Origin: Bacteroidetes bacterium MedPE-SWsnd-G2
GTDB lineage: Bacteria; Bacteroidota; Bacteroidia; Flavobacteriales; Flavobacteriaceae
Direction: 5' to 3'
Assembly (NCBI GenBank): GCA_001874335.1
Contig: MPDE01000002.1
Span: forward strand, 124,001-188,000
DNA length: 64,000 nt
Below are positions 35,088-43,824 of this stretch, piece after piece; the stretch's first letter is position 1, and each line of letters begins with the position of its first letter. The notes below the pieces were generated by a model. The model was not told the DNA's origin and did no database searches. It saw only the letters and a program-made list of their open reading frames with translations. Both the position numbers and the translations under genes were made by a program.

Positions 35088-37463
35088 TTAAATGTGGCTC
35101 TTTAGGTAAAACTGAAAGCGAAAAATGTTTTTTATTCTCTTTCTAAAATTGGAACGCTGCTTAGGCAATTCGCCCAATAATGCTTCTATCTCATCCAACT
35201 CAACTCCATTAATAATGAACTGAAGTTTTGATGGTACAATCTCTTTAATATTGTTCAATAAGTTTTCATCTGCTTTAGACCATAATCGGTTTGACCTACA
35301 TATCAATAGTGCCAAATCTGATGACCCTATTAATTCTGCTGGATAATTGGTTTCTAAAATATTTGGCAATTCTATAATGACGTAATCAGGATTATTAGTC
35401 ACAACTTTTGTTCCTTTAATAGTGAGTTCATCATAGTTTTTGGCTTTAAAGAATTCTGCATTTACATCATAGGTCATAAATTCATTTTCATTTAAATAGG
35501 CAGATGTATGTGCTAAAAAAGGATTAGCATAATCAATTCTTGGGTCTTGATATCCTAATAATCGATGTAACAGGGTAAATTGATTTGAACTTATTTCTGA
35601 CTTTTCAAAATTTGAATGATTTAACACTAAAACGGAATTACCAGTAAGTTTAAGTTTTTTAGCCAAGTTATTGGATATAATGGTTTTACCCTCATTTTTT
35701 TGGGTACTAAACAGTGTTATTATTTTAGTTTTATTAGTTTCATTCTCTGTTTTAAGAGCATGATTTAAATTTTGCATAAAAAGGTCCATAAGCCTTTCCT
35801 GAATACTGATTAAATCTATTTTGTCATTTGTTTTGAATACTTTAGAAAACATCCCCATTGCTGAAATCTTTAGCTTATTCTCCGCATCAGCTACATTTTT
35901 TAACGTATCATCAAAAAATTTCATAATTAATATGGTGCCTAACAACATAATAAAACTCACAAAGGCAATAGCAATAATGATTATTTTACGTTTTGAAGGA
36001 ATCGGTTTTAATGGAAAATACGGCGGATCCACTGCTTTTAAATTACTGGAAAGCTGTGTATCTTGATATTTTAGTTTTGCCAAGTTCAATCCATGTAAAA
36101 TTTCTAAATATTCTTGCTCTGCAACATTAATTTGACGTTCAATTTTTTTAAGATTTGCGCCTGCCGGAGCATATTTAGCATACTGTTGTTGAAATTCATT
36201 GTTTTGTTTGCTCATTACATCAATTCGAGCCTTAAGACCTTCAGTTTCTACTACCTTATCTACCCATTCAGGTAATACTTTGGAAATAGGAACTCCCTCA
36301 ACAGAATTTTGATAGGTGTACAGTTGAGATACACTTGATTTAATTTCATCTTGAAGAAGTGTTGCTTGCTTTTTAAGTGCTTCTACATTTTGGGTGTTTT
36401 TTGAATCTCCAGATTTTGCCTCATGCATAGCAATCTCATAATTCAGTTCTCCTAATCGCTTTTTGTTTTCTAGGATTCGATTGCTTTTGTCTTGAACTAG
36501 TTCTTGTATTTCTAACTTCTGTTCTAATTTTTTTGTGGATGCTTCAGAACTTGCCAATTCAGCTCTTTTTTTATTGTATTCCACATCCATATCTTCTTTT
36601 ACAATTGCAACTGCCTTACTTTGTTCATAGTAATTGATTATACTATTTTCTTGATTAAACTCTAATAAAACAGACTCAATCTCCTTTAATTTAGCTTCAG
36701 ATTGACTTAATTGTGCTTGAAAATATTTTATAACAGCATCTGATCCGTTTTCTTTAAGGTCTTTATATTTTTTAATGCAAACTTTATTAAATAGGGCCAG
36801 TGTCTGTTGACATATACCAGGGTCATCGGCTTTATAACTTAATTTAACTAAATCACTTGTTGAAACACGCAAGGCTTTTACTTTTGAAATCGCTTCAATA
36901 GAGTAATAAGGATGATCATAGTTTAATAAAGAATATACAAAATTAGTATTGTCGCTCTTCATTAAAGTCAACAAGTTAAAGACTGTTTGCTCGTAAGCAA
37001 TGCTATCTACTGATTTTGGAATTATATTAAGATAAGATTGATTTGAAGAAAATGAATTTAAAGTATCTGAAATCATGCTAGATTTCACTGCATAATCATA
37101 AATTTCTTCTGGAAGATCTTTCTTTATTTCTTTGTATGTTTTTGAAGAAATGAATTTACTATTAGGCTCTTTTAAAAGTAAATGCTGTGCTAATAGTCTT
37201 ACTGCAACCTCTTCTTGAGTTTCTCTAGAATTTATAATATTTAGAAGATTATCAAATGCGATATTTGTGGCAAAATAATTAAATGACTTGTCCATTTCTA
37301 TTGAAGAACCTGATGCCAAACCAGTGTAAAGCATAGTTTGAGAATAGTAACTATGTTTTGGGTTACTTGTTAGTAGTATTGCCAATAATCCTGCGAGAAT
37401 TGGAATTACTACTAGTATTACCTTATGCTTTAGAATTAATTTTATGAATTCAACGAGTTTCAT
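35088..37463 (-). CDS. Wzc/GumC-like polysaccharide co-polymerase with degenerate kinase domain
   Basis: This 791-residue protein has a Wzz domain, with a first membrane span at residues about 14-32. A long periplasmic coiled coil follows (about 230-480), then a second span (about 510-532) and a cytoplasmic BY-kinase-like domain (about 570-770). The P-loop is kept (STQKNEGKT, Lys593). Walker A-prime, normally DxD, reads LNHSN (Asn615, Ser617), and Walker B has Glu698 for Asp (VIIELPN). The C-terminus (RFQFYLKSHI) has no tyrosine cluster. It should control chain length and link to the outer-membrane exporter. Tyrosine-kinase activity is doubtful. Confidence 0.82.
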   Translation of the reverse strand: MKLVEFIKLILKHKVILVVIPILAGLLAILLTSNPKHSYYSQTMLYTGLASGSSIEMDKSFNYFATNIAFDNLLNIINSRETQEEVAVRLLAQHLLLKEPNSKFISSKTYKEIKKDLPEEIYDYAVKSSMISDTLNSFSSNQSYLNIIPKSVDSIAYEQTVFNLLTLMKSDNTNFVYSLLNYDHPYYSIEAISKVKALRVSTSDLVKLSYKADDPGICQQTLALFNKVCIKKYKDLKENGSDAVIKYFQAQLSQSEAKLKEIESVLLEFNQENSIINYYEQSKAVAIVKEDMDVEYNKKRAELASSEASTKKLEQKLEIQELVQDKSNRILENKKRLGELNYEIAMHEAKSGDSKNTQNVEALKKQATLLQDEIKSSVSQLYTYQNSVEGVPISKVLPEWVDKVVETEGLKARIDVMSKQNNEFQQQYAKYAPAGANLKKIERQINVAEQEYLEILHGLNLAKLKYQDTQLSSNLKAVDPPYFPLKPIPSKRKIIIIAIAFVSFIMLLGTILIMKFFDDTLKNVADAENKLKISAMGMFSKVFKTNDKIDLISIQERLMDLFMQNLNHALKTENETNKTKIITLFSTQKNEGKTIISNNLAKKLKLTGNSVLVLNHSNFEKSEISSNQFTLLHRLLGYQDPRIDYANPFLAHTSAYLNENEFMTYDVNAEFFKAKNYDELTIKGTKVVTNNPDYVIIELPNILETNYPAELIGSSDLALLICRSNRLWSKADENLLNNIKEIVPSKLQFIINGVELDEIEALLGELPKQRSNFRKRIKNIFRFQFYLKSHI

Positions 37464-37499
37464 TTAACACAACTGTTATTATTGTTTTAATTTATGTAT

Positions 37500-37569
37500 C
37501 AAAATTACCAGTAACTATGAAGTAAACATGTTGAATTTCGATAGGCAGAAGTTATGTATAGATGAATGG
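37500..37569 (-). promoter_or_regulatory. Operator C plus -7 box upstream of wzc-like gene
   Basis: On the minus strand box 1 is CCATTCATCTATAC (starting at 37569) and box 2 is GCCTATCGAAA (ending at 37536), with a 21 bp period. TAATTTTG (37507-37500) follows exactly 28 bp later and matches TAnnTTTG. The predicted transcript starts about 30 bases before the wzc ATG at 37463. Confidence 0.82.
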
Positions 37570-37652
37570 ACTCTTTATTATGATTAAGAGTTTCATATAA
37601 GTCAACACTTATTTTACTTATGCCTAAGCCATTAACTATTGATAGTATTATT

Positions 37653-37697
37653 AAAAAAGTAGTCTCTTAATAAAGAATATTAAAAGACTATTTTTTT
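37653..37697 (-). terminator. Terminator after the TolC-like gene
   Basis: TAGTCTCTTAA (37660-37670) pairs with TTAAAAGACTA (37680-37690), 11 bp with one G-U, around a nine-base loop. An A run on the plus strand (T run on the minus) lies at 37653-37658. It is 42 bases past the TolC-like stop and ends the STAS-ugd operon before the wzc promoter. A T run on the other side makes it bidirectional. Confidence 0.75.
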
Positions 37698-37731
37698 AAT
37701 TTAATTTAGAGTTTTTAACTAACTCTATTTT

Positions 37732-38466
37732 TTATAGAATTTGAATCCCAACTAAATTTTCTAGGAGCTTTTTAGAGACCATAAAATTTGATTTTGCCTC
37801 TTCAAACTCTGCTGCTATCCTAGAGGTCATATCTGAAATCCTTACATATTCAGAAATAGCAATTAACCCATTTTTAAATTCTTTTTCAACCATCTCCATA
37901 TTAACTTTGGCATTTCCCAAATTCGAAGCCCTTAATTCGAGTAAATTTTGTTTTAGTAATAAGTCTTCATAATACCTAATTACTAATTCTCTTAATTCGT
38001 CTTCTTGCGATTTGGCCAAACTCCTAGCTTGTTCAAGCTCAGCTTTAGCTTGCTTTATTTGTGATTTACGATTGATTACATCAAATACAGGAATTTTTAA
38101 ATAAAGACCAATATTGTAGTTTAATTGTTGTGTATTACTAGCTAAGTTAACAGTTGAATTATCTCCACTAACTGTTGAAAAATTATTAAAGGTTCCGTAT
38201 CTCGTATCCGCTTGAACTCCAAAATTAGTTGTCCAATATTGTCGTTTATATTTAAGGTTAGATTCTTTAGCTTCTATTTCTAGTTTTCTATAGTTTACCA
38301 TACCATTATAAACAAGAGCAGAATCAATTAATTCATTAAGTTGTGGAATTAATAATGTTATTGATTTTGTTTTGCTGCTTGATTCAGTATTATTTTGAGC
38401 CGAAATCTCATTAATTGTAAAATTCAACAAATAAAAAACTACAATTATTTTATAACTATTTTTCAT
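37732..38466 (-). CDS. Half-length TolC-family outer-membrane efflux protein
   Basis: This 244-residue protein (start ATG 38466) has a signal peptide (FYLLNFTINEISAQ) and one copy of the outer-membrane efflux protein repeat. The repeat has long amphipathic helices (QIKQAKAELEQARSLAKSQE, NLGNAKVNMEMVEKEFKNG) and short strand segments between. Normal TolC-like proteins have about 400-450 residues with two such repeats, so this is half the usual length. The frame is intact, with no sign of truncation. An upstream in-frame start (38544) was rejected because it overlaps the preceding gene. It could form the export channel as a higher-order oligomer or act as a periplasmic accessory. Confidence 0.72.
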   Translation of the reverse strand: MKNSYKIIVVFYLLNFTINEISAQNNTESSSKTKSITLLIPQLNELIDSALVYNGMVNYRKLEIEAKESNLKYKRQYWTTNFGVQADTRYGTFNNFSTVSGDNSTVNLASNTQQLNYNIGLYLKIPVFDVINRKSQIKQAKAELEQARSLAKSQEDELRELVIRYYEDLLLKQNLLELRASNLGNAKVNMEMVEKEFKNGLIAISEYVRISDMTSRIAAEFEEAKSNFMVSKKLLENLVGIQIL

Positions 38467-38480
38467 GATTATAAGTTGTA

Positions 38481-39668
38481 TTATACAGTACTTTTTTGAA
38501 TTAACTCTGGGAAGGTTCTTAAAATTAATTTCACGTCGTACCAAATTGAATACTTATTGCCGGTAAAGTTATCTGCATATTCATTGTCAAGTCGCATACG
38601 TTCTTCTTCAGACATATTTCCTCCTCTTCCTCTTAACTCAACTTGCCATAATCCTGTAATGCCTGCTGGTGCTAAAAATCGTTTTGAAATGGTATCTTTT
38701 GTAAGTAATTCAGCTTCATAAACCGGAAGGGGTCTATTACCAACAATAGACATATCTCCCTTAATCACATTTATTAATTGAGGTAATTCATCAATACTAG
38801 TGTTTCTAATAAATTTTCCAACTTTTGTTATTCTTGGGTCATCTACTATTTTTATAAATGTTGAGTTAGCAGATTCAATTTCTTTTTTCTGAAAACTGTA
38901 CCAATAATCACATATTTGGTTTTCATTTATAAATAATAACGGAGAGCAAGAATGACCTGTATCCAATTTACTACACTCAGGACATGCAGTGTTAAAACTG
39001 ATTGTTTTTTCTTCTTTATTCTTATTATATTGATTATTTTTTTTTGCCAAATTTTCAATTAACTCATCAGAACCTGTTCTCATGGATCTAAGTTTATAAA
39101 AATCAAAAGTCTTTCTACCCACTCTTTTAGCTATATAATACACTTTACCTTTGGATTCTAGTCGAATTGCCAGCATCGTTAACAACATTAATGGTGTAAT
39201 ACCAATTAAAACTAATGAAGCAAAAACAATATCAAATATTCGTTTTGACAATGGTAGCTTATATGTATGGTTACTAACCTTAGTAGCTAAAACATGTGTT
39301 TTTAGACATTGTATTTTATACAAGGATTGTACTCTTTCAATAATTTGATTTTTGTCTGTTGAAGTTGACACAAAAAAATCATTAATACCTTTAGTAAAAG
39401 CTTCTGTAAAAAGCTTTGGATTATATTCTTCCGACAACAAAATAAATGGTCTCTTTTTTAAATTAGAGTCACTTTTTATAGTATTATAAAAAAACATTCC
39501 TGTATTTCCTGGTAAATTGTATTCACAAATAATTACATCAATTTCACTATTGGTTTTAAGAATAATCAAGGCTTCAATACCATTAGATACTTCATTCCAT
39601 ATAATGTTTTTGTCTTTTGCAATTTGCGCATAACTTTCAAGAGAATTCCCAATATATAAGATAGTCAT
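38481..39668 (-). CDS. Receiver-domain-fused priming sugar transferase with a Cys-rich insertion
   Basis: This 395-residue protein starts with a CheY-like receiver (residues 1-125) in which the phospho-acceptor Asp is Glu49 (VIICEYNLPG). The acidic pair and the beta-5 Lys are also missing. A membrane hairpin (about 148-170) leads into a bacterial sugar transferase domain: KRIFDIVFA, YKLRSMRTGSD, VGKFIRNTSIDELPQL, MSIVGNRPLP and GITGLWQV. Between the last receiver-linked part and IKIVDDPRITK lies an insertion with CPEC (Cys229, Cys232), His239, Cys241 and Cys253, suggesting metal binding. It should transfer a sugar-1-phosphate to undecaprenyl phosphate to begin each repeat unit. It follows a response regulator gene by 57 bases. 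Confidence 0.83.
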   Translation of the reverse strand: MTILYIGNSLESYAQIAKDKNIIWNEVSNGIEALIILKTNSEIDVIICEYNLPGNTGMFFYNTIKSDSNLKKRPFILLSEEYNPKLFTEAFTKGINDFFVSTSTDKNQIIERVQSLYKIQCLKTHVLATKVSNHTYKLPLSKRIFDIVFASLVLIGITPLMLLTMLAIRLESKGKVYYIAKRVGRKTFDFYKLRSMRTGSDELIENLAKKNNQYNKNKEEKTISFNTACPECSKLDTGHSCSPLLFINENQICDYWYSFQKKEIESANSTFIKIVDDPRITKVGKFIRNTSIDELPQLINVIKGDMSIVGNRPLPVYEAELLTKDTISKRFLAPAGITGLWQVELRGRGGNMSEEERMRLDNEYADNFTGNKYSIWYDVKLILRTFPELIQKSTV

Positions 39669-39725
39669 GTTCGTGTTTTTTTAAATTTTTAATTGAATAA
39701 AAATTACTTTACTAATAGATAATTG

Positions 39726-40115
39726 TTACCAAGCGCTGGTATAATGGATTGGGAATAGGTTTTTTTTCACAACCTCTTTAAGTTCTTCAGGATTAAAAGG
39801 TTTGGTCAAATAATCCTGTGCTCCCATTTGATAACATTTTATACGTTCTTTACTTTCAGTACGACCAGAAAGCATAATAACTGGTGTATGTTTTGTAAAT
39901 CCTTTTAATCTAACTTCTTTTAAGAATTCAAATCCATCCATATTAGACATTTGGATATCACTAATGATAAGATTAGGTAAATTATGGTCTAACCAATTTA
40001 AGGCTTCTAGTCCAGAACTTTTTGTCACAACAATATGTTCTGGAGATAAAAAGTTTTCCAATAACATACAGGTGGTTTGCTCATCGTCAACAACTAATAC
40101 TTTTTTCTTCATCAT
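39726..40115 (-). CDS. Stand-alone response regulator (CheY-like) in the exopolysaccharide operon
   Basis: This 129-residue protein is a complete single receiver domain. It has the acidic pair VVDDE (Asp10, Asp11), phospho-acceptor Asp53 (IISDIQM), Ser in VIMLSGR and Lys in YLTKPFN. No output domain follows. It lies between the decarboxylase gene (23-base gap) and the receiver-fused sugar transferase gene. It may therefore take phosphate from the nearby HPt/kinase and act on the degenerate receiver of the transferase by protein contact. That link is inferred from position only. Two tandem ATG codons open the frame. Confidence 0.85.
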   Translation of the reverse strand: MMKKKVLVVDDEQTTCMLLENFLSPEHIVVTKSSGLEALNWLDHNLPNLIISDIQMSNMDGFEFLKEVRLKGFTKHTPVIMLSGRTESKERIKCYQMGAQDYLTKPFNPEELKEVVKKNLFPIHYTSAW

Positions 40116-40138
40116 ATTAGATTTAATTTTTTTGTTTT

Positions 40139-41077
40139 TTAAATAATGGTTTTGAAATACTCGATCGTTTTTATTAAACCTTCGTCAAGCTTCATATGTG
40201 GAGCCCAATCCAGATGTGTTTTTGCTAATGTAATATCTGGTTTTCGCATCATTGGATCATCAGAAGGTAAAGGTTTATAAATGATTTTTGATTTAGAACC
40301 TGTAAGGTTTATAACTTTTTCGGCTAATTCAAGAATGGTAAATTCGTCGGGGTTTCCAATGTTTACAGGTCCAGTGATTCTATCTTCTGACTCCATCATT
40401 TTAATCATGCCTTCAACCAAATCATCTACATATTGAAAACTTCGTGTTTGCTGCCCTTCACCATAAACAGTAATGTCCTGGTTTTTTAAAGCTTGAACAA
40501 TAAAATTAGAAACTACACGGCCATCATTAGGATGCATTCTTGGACCATACGTATTAAAAATTCTTACAATCTTTATTTTTACCTGATTTTGTTTATGATA
40601 ATCATTAAATAAAGTTTCTGCTGCACGTTTACCTTCATCATAGCAAGAACGTTCGCCTATTGGGTTTACATTTCCCCAATAACCTTCTGGTTGTGGATGC
40701 ACTAACGGATTACCATAAACTTCACTCGTAGAGGCTTGCAATATTTTTGCCTTAACTCGTTTTGCTAATCCCAACATATTGATGGCTCCCATTACAGAAG
40801 TTTTTATCGTTTTTATTGGATTATACTTATAGTGTATTGGAGAAGCTGGACAAGCTAGATTATAGATCTCATCAACTTCTATAAGAAATGGATTGATGAC
40901 ATCATGACGTATTAACTCAAAATTTGGATTATTGAGTAAATGAATAATATTTTGTTTTTGTCCTGTAAAGAAATTATCTAAACAATACACTTCATGACCT
41001 TCATTTAAAAGACGTTCACATAAATGTGAACCCACAAAACCAGCACCACCAGTTGCAAGAATTTTTTTACGTATCAT
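40139..41077 (-). CDS. UDP-glucuronate decarboxylase (UXS-type SDR)
   Basis: This 312-residue extended SDR has [11 protein letters not shown] (Rossmann, residues 9-19), STSEVYGNP and the catalytic YxxxK in [11 protein letters not shown]. It also has the [10 protein letters not shown] and [12 protein letters not shown] segments. These match UDP-xylose synthases (UDP-glucuronic acid decarboxylases), which make UDP-xylose from UDP-glucuronate. Its neighbour 17 bases upstream is UDP-glucose 6-dehydrogenase, which makes exactly that substrate. The pair therefore predicts a xylose- or xylose-derived sugar in the exopolysaccharide. A dTDP-glucose dehydratase alternative is less likely. Confidence 0.87.
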   Translation of the reverse strand: MIRKKILATGGAGFVGSHLCERLLNEGHEVYCLDNFFTGQKQNIIHLLNNPNFELIRHDVINPFLIEVDEIYNLACPASPIHYKYNPIKTIKTSVMGAINMLGLAKRVKAKILQASTSEVYGNPLVHPQPEGYWGNVNPIGERSCYDEGKRAAETLFNDYHKQNQVKIKIVRIFNTYGPRMHPNDGRVVSNFIVQALKNQDITVYGEGQQTRSFQYVDDLVEGMIKMMESEDRITGPVNIGNPDEFTILELAEKVINLTGSKSKIIYKPLPSDDPMMRKPDITLAKTHLDWAPHMKLDEGLIKTIEYFKTII

Positions 41078-41094
41078 AGTTTTAATTATAAAAA

Positions 41095-42453
41095 TTATAC
41101 TGCTTCGCTTAATTGAGCCTTTAACACAAGTTGAGAGGTATTGATTCCTATACAGAAATAATCGAACCCATTTTTAAACATCTCTTCCTTGTCATAGATA
41201 TTTCTACCATCAAATAAAACAGGTGCATTTAACACTCTGTTTATGATGCTGAAATTAGGAATTTTAAATTCTGGCCATTCTGTTAATACTGCTAAACAAT
41301 CGGCATCAATTAAAGCTTCATATTGGTCTTCATAATATGTTATTGAATTTCCAAAGTGATGTTTTGCTTCATTTATAGCAACTGGATCATAAGCTTTGAC
41401 ATTCGCTCCAGCTTTTAAAAGACTATTTACAATTTCTAATGATGGTGCTTCACGCATATCATCAGTTTGCGGTTTAAAGGAAAGACCCCAAATTGCAATC
41501 GTTTTACCTTTTAAATCGCCATTATAATAATTCAATATTTTATTGAAAAGCACTGACTTTTGATTTTTGTTTACGGCTTCAACGGCTTGTAAAACTTTTA
41601 AATCATAATTAAATTCTTTTCCAGTTCTAATTAAAGCCTGAACATCTTTTGGAAAGCAAGAACCTCCATAACCAATACCAGGATAAATAAATTTAGTACC
41701 TATTCTACCATCAGATCCAATACCTTTTCTAACATTATTTATATCGGCTCCAACAATTTCACATAGGTTAGCAATGTCATTAATAAAGCTAATTTTAGTT
41801 GCTAACATAGAGTTCGCTGCATATTTTGTCATTTCAGCTGAAACTACATCCATTACAATTATTGGATGTCCATTTAATGTAAATGGCTTATATAAATTTC
41901 TTAACAACGTTTCGGCTTTTGGGCTGTCTGTACCTACAACAATTCTGTCAGGCTTCAGAAAATCGTCAATAGCTGCCCCTTCTTTAAGAAATTCTGGATT
42001 TGAAGCAACATCAAACTCAATTGACACATTTCTTTTTTTCAATTCTTCATTAATAGCTTTTTTAATCTTTAGAGATGTACCAACAAGAACTGTACTTTTT
42101 GTTACAACCAATGTATAATCCTCCATATATTTACCACAATCTCTAGCAACCTGAATAACATATTTTAAATCTGCACTTCCATCTTCATCGGGTGGTGTAC
42201 CTACAGAAATAAAAATTACATCAGATCCTTTAATGGCCTCCGAAATGTTTGTTGTAAACTGTAATCTCCCTTTGTTCATATTTCTGGTAATCATTTCTTC
42301 TAAACCAGGTTCATAAATTGGGATAATGCCTTTGTTTAAGTTGTCAATCTTTTTTAGATCAACATCTACACATTTAACATCGATTCCTACTTCTGAAAAA
42401 CAGGCTCCAGCAACAAGACCTACATATCCACTTCCTACAATTGTTATTTTCAT
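41095..42453 (-). CDS. ugd: UDP-glucose 6-dehydrogenase
   Basis: This 452-residue protein has the Rossmann motif [17 protein letters not shown], then SVGTPP. The central domain has EFLKEGAA (Glu-Lys catalytic region). The nucleophile Cys lies in [16 protein letters not shown], and the C-terminal UDP-binding domain begins with [20 protein letters not shown]. It oxidises UDP-glucose to UDP-glucuronate with two NAD. It lies between the STAS gene (29-base gap) and the UDP-glucuronate decarboxylase gene and supplies its substrate. The length is normal for the family, and no catalytic residue is missing. Confidence 0.93.
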   Translation of the reverse strand: MKITIVGSGYVGLVAGACFSEVGIDVKCVDVDLKKIDNLNKGIIPIYEPGLEEMITRNMNKGRLQFTTNISEAIKGSDVIFISVGTPPDEDGSADLKYVIQVARDCGKYMEDYTLVVTKSTVLVGTSLKIKKAINEELKKRNVSIEFDVASNPEFLKEGAAIDDFLKPDRIVVGTDSPKAETLLRNLYKPFTLNGHPIIVMDVVSAEMTKYAANSMLATKISFINDIANLCEIVGADINNVRKGIGSDGRIGTKFIYPGIGYGGSCFPKDVQALIRTGKEFNYDLKVLQAVEAVNKNQKSVLFNKILNYYNGDLKGKTIAIWGLSFKPQTDDMREAPSLEIVNSLLKAGANVKAYDPVAINEAKHHFGNSITYYEDQYEALIDADCLAVLTEWPEFKIPNFSIINRVLNAPVLFDGRNIYDKEEMFKNGFDYFCIGINTSQLVLKAQLSEAV

Positions 42454-42482
42454 GATATTAATATTTTTGTATTTATTTATTA

Positions 42483-42761
42483 TTATGCAGCGTTAATTGG
42501 CTGAATCGCTTTATATATGTTATCATAATCTTCACCAATAATTGCAAATTTTTTATTTCTTAATAGAGAGGTTTTATAAAGTTCTTCTAAAACTTGAAAT
42601 CCATTATTATCTATAGTTTTTACACCATCCATGTTTATTGTCAGTGACTCAGAAAATATTAATAAGTGCTCTAAGTGACTTTTAAATTGTTTAACTGTAG
42701 TTGCGCTTATATTGCCTTCAATCAAAAAGATTTCACCTTAATTTTTAAAACTTAATTCCAT
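42483..42761 (-). pseudogene. STAS-domain gene with a stop codon at position 8
   Basis: The region encodes a STAS domain very like the one at 22759 (about 92 codons, the same length). Reading from ATG 42761 gives MELSFKN, then TAA at 42740-42738, then GEIFLIEGNISATT and the rest of the domain to 42483. The residues before the stop align with the beginning of the other STAS protein (MALKITEKNG), which argues that ATG 42761 was the real start. A TTG at 42725 could restart translation and make an 80-residue protein lacking the first strand. The phosphorylatable Ser of the loop is also changed (TIDNNGF instead of IDSNG). It is the first gene after the promoter at 42792, so a defect would affect only this protein. 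Confidence 0.65.
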
Positions 42762-42791
42762 AATTCTATTTTTTAATTACTCCTTATGACG

Positions 42792-42862
42792 CAAACTTAT
42801 AACATGGCTTAGCCTGAATTGGCCAAATTTCGATGAGTGCCTATTTTAGTGTAGATGAATGG
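42792..42862 (-). promoter_or_regulatory. Operator B plus -7 box upstream of the STAS-ugd operon
   Basis: On the minus strand box 1 is CCATTCATCTACAC (starting at 42862) and box 2 is ACTCATCGAAA (ending at 42828), with a 22 bp period. TAAGTTTG (42799-42792) follows exactly 28 bp later and matches TAnnTTTG. The predicted start is about 25 bases before the ATG at 42761. Confidence 0.82.
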
Positions 42863-42934
42863 TGACTTAATCTTGGTTAATCATAAATATCTATTGATAA
42901 TAAATACTTTTACAATTAAGGTATATGGTATAAC

Positions 42935-42965
42935 AAAAAAGACAAAAGAATGCTCTTTTGTCTTT
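42935..42965 (-). terminator. Terminator after the LytTR gene
   Basis: AAAGACAAAAG (42938-42948) pairs perfectly with CTTTTGTCTTT (42955-42965) around a six-base loop. On the minus strand it is followed by a T run (42940-42935). It lies 137 bases past the LytTR stop and separates the H-NOX operon from the STAS-ugd promoter. Confidence 0.8.
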
Positions 42966-43101
42966 AAATTGCTATTGCCCAATCTTTGAGGGGAACTTTA
43001 TGTTTTAACAAATATATAATAGTAAATAAATGTGCATCATTTTTTTTGACTATTAACAATTAAAGTGTAGTCCAAATTCTGAAAAGTTTCGATGAGTTAT
43101 A

Positions 43102-43815
43102 TTATAGAAGATTTAGGCGCTTCATAAGTTCTGGCCTATTTGAGCGACTTACAGGAATAACATCTTTTTTTATAAGGACACTATTATCTTCAATATCAAT
43201 GATTTTTTTTATGTTAATTACAAAAGAGCGATGTACTTTTAAGAATAAATGATTTGGTAATTTACCTTCAATTTTCTTAAGAGTTGAATGGACAGTATAA
43301 TTTTTATCATCTGTTTTAATAAGAATATAGTCGCCCTTTGCTTCAATTAAAGAAATGCTTGGGATATCTATTTTTATGAGTCGTCTATCAATATTTACAT
43401 ACAAATCATTTCCAGAAGTACTTTCAATTTTCTCATGTGTTGATGACCCGTTATTGGCAAAATTTGTAAATGTTTTAGCTTTTTGGATAGCTTTTTGAAA
43501 ACGTTCTTGACTAATTGGCTTCACAAGATAATCCACAATACAATCGTACTCAAAAGCTTGAATAGCAAAATTAGCATCCGAGGTTGTTAATATAATTTTT
43601 GGTGGATTTCTAAGAGTATCAATAAAATCAAATCCCGTAAAATCAGGCATATGAATATCAAGAAAAATTAAATCAACATCATTTTGATTTAAATACTTAA
43701 TTGCTTGAATAGCATTTGGAAATTCTTCTGTAACCTTAAGACCTTCAATATTATGACAAAGCTGTGAAATAATAGCTCTAGCTGTAGCTTCATCATCAAT
43801 GATAATACAATTCAT
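43102..43815 (-). CDS. LytTR-family response regulator
   Basis: This 237-residue protein has an intact receiver (residues 1-120) with CIIIDDE, phospho-acceptor Asp53 (LIFLDIHMP), Thr in IILTTSD and Lys in DYLVKPIS. The C-terminal LytTR DNA-binding domain (about 135-237) has ISLIEAKGDYILIKT and FLKVHRSFVINI. LytTR proteins bind pairs of about nine-base direct repeats spaced two helical turns apart. It is the last gene of the H-NOX operon, nine bases after the HPt gene, and is the only DNA-binding output there. It is the best candidate to bind the four operators described here. Confidence 0.88.
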   Translation of the reverse strand: MNCIIIDDEATARAIISQLCHNIEGLKVTEEFPNAIQAIKYLNQNDVDLIFLDIHMPDFTGFDFIDTLRNPPKIILTTSDANFAIQAFEYDCIVDYLVKPISQERFQKAIQKAKTFTNFANNGSSTHEKIESTSGNDLYVNIDRRLIKIDIPSISLIEAKGDYILIKTDDKNYTVHSTLKKIEGKLPNHLFLKVHRSFVINIKKIIDIEDNSVLIKKDVIPVSRSNRPELMKRLNLL

Positions 43816-43824
43816 AAATAGTTA

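Larger units (their letters stand above)
42762..43101. other. Intergenic region between the phosphorelay operon and the exopolysaccharide operon
   Basis: From high to low coordinates on the minus strand it holds an isolated half site ACTCATCGAAA at about 43087-43097, the terminator at 42935-42965, operator B with its -7 box at 42792-42862, and the short leader. I see no additional gene. Confidence 0.6.

Noticed and set aside
38467-38544. Longer N-terminus for the TolC-like protein
   Set aside because: It overlaps the sugar transferase gene and would place 26 residues before a normal signal peptide.
43085-43097. Isolated ACTCATCGAAA on the minus strand after the LytTR gene
   Set aside because: No CCATTCA box occurs 21-22 bp upstream and no TAnnTTTG lies 28 bp downstream, so I did not count it as a fifth operator. 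It is noted only as a half site.
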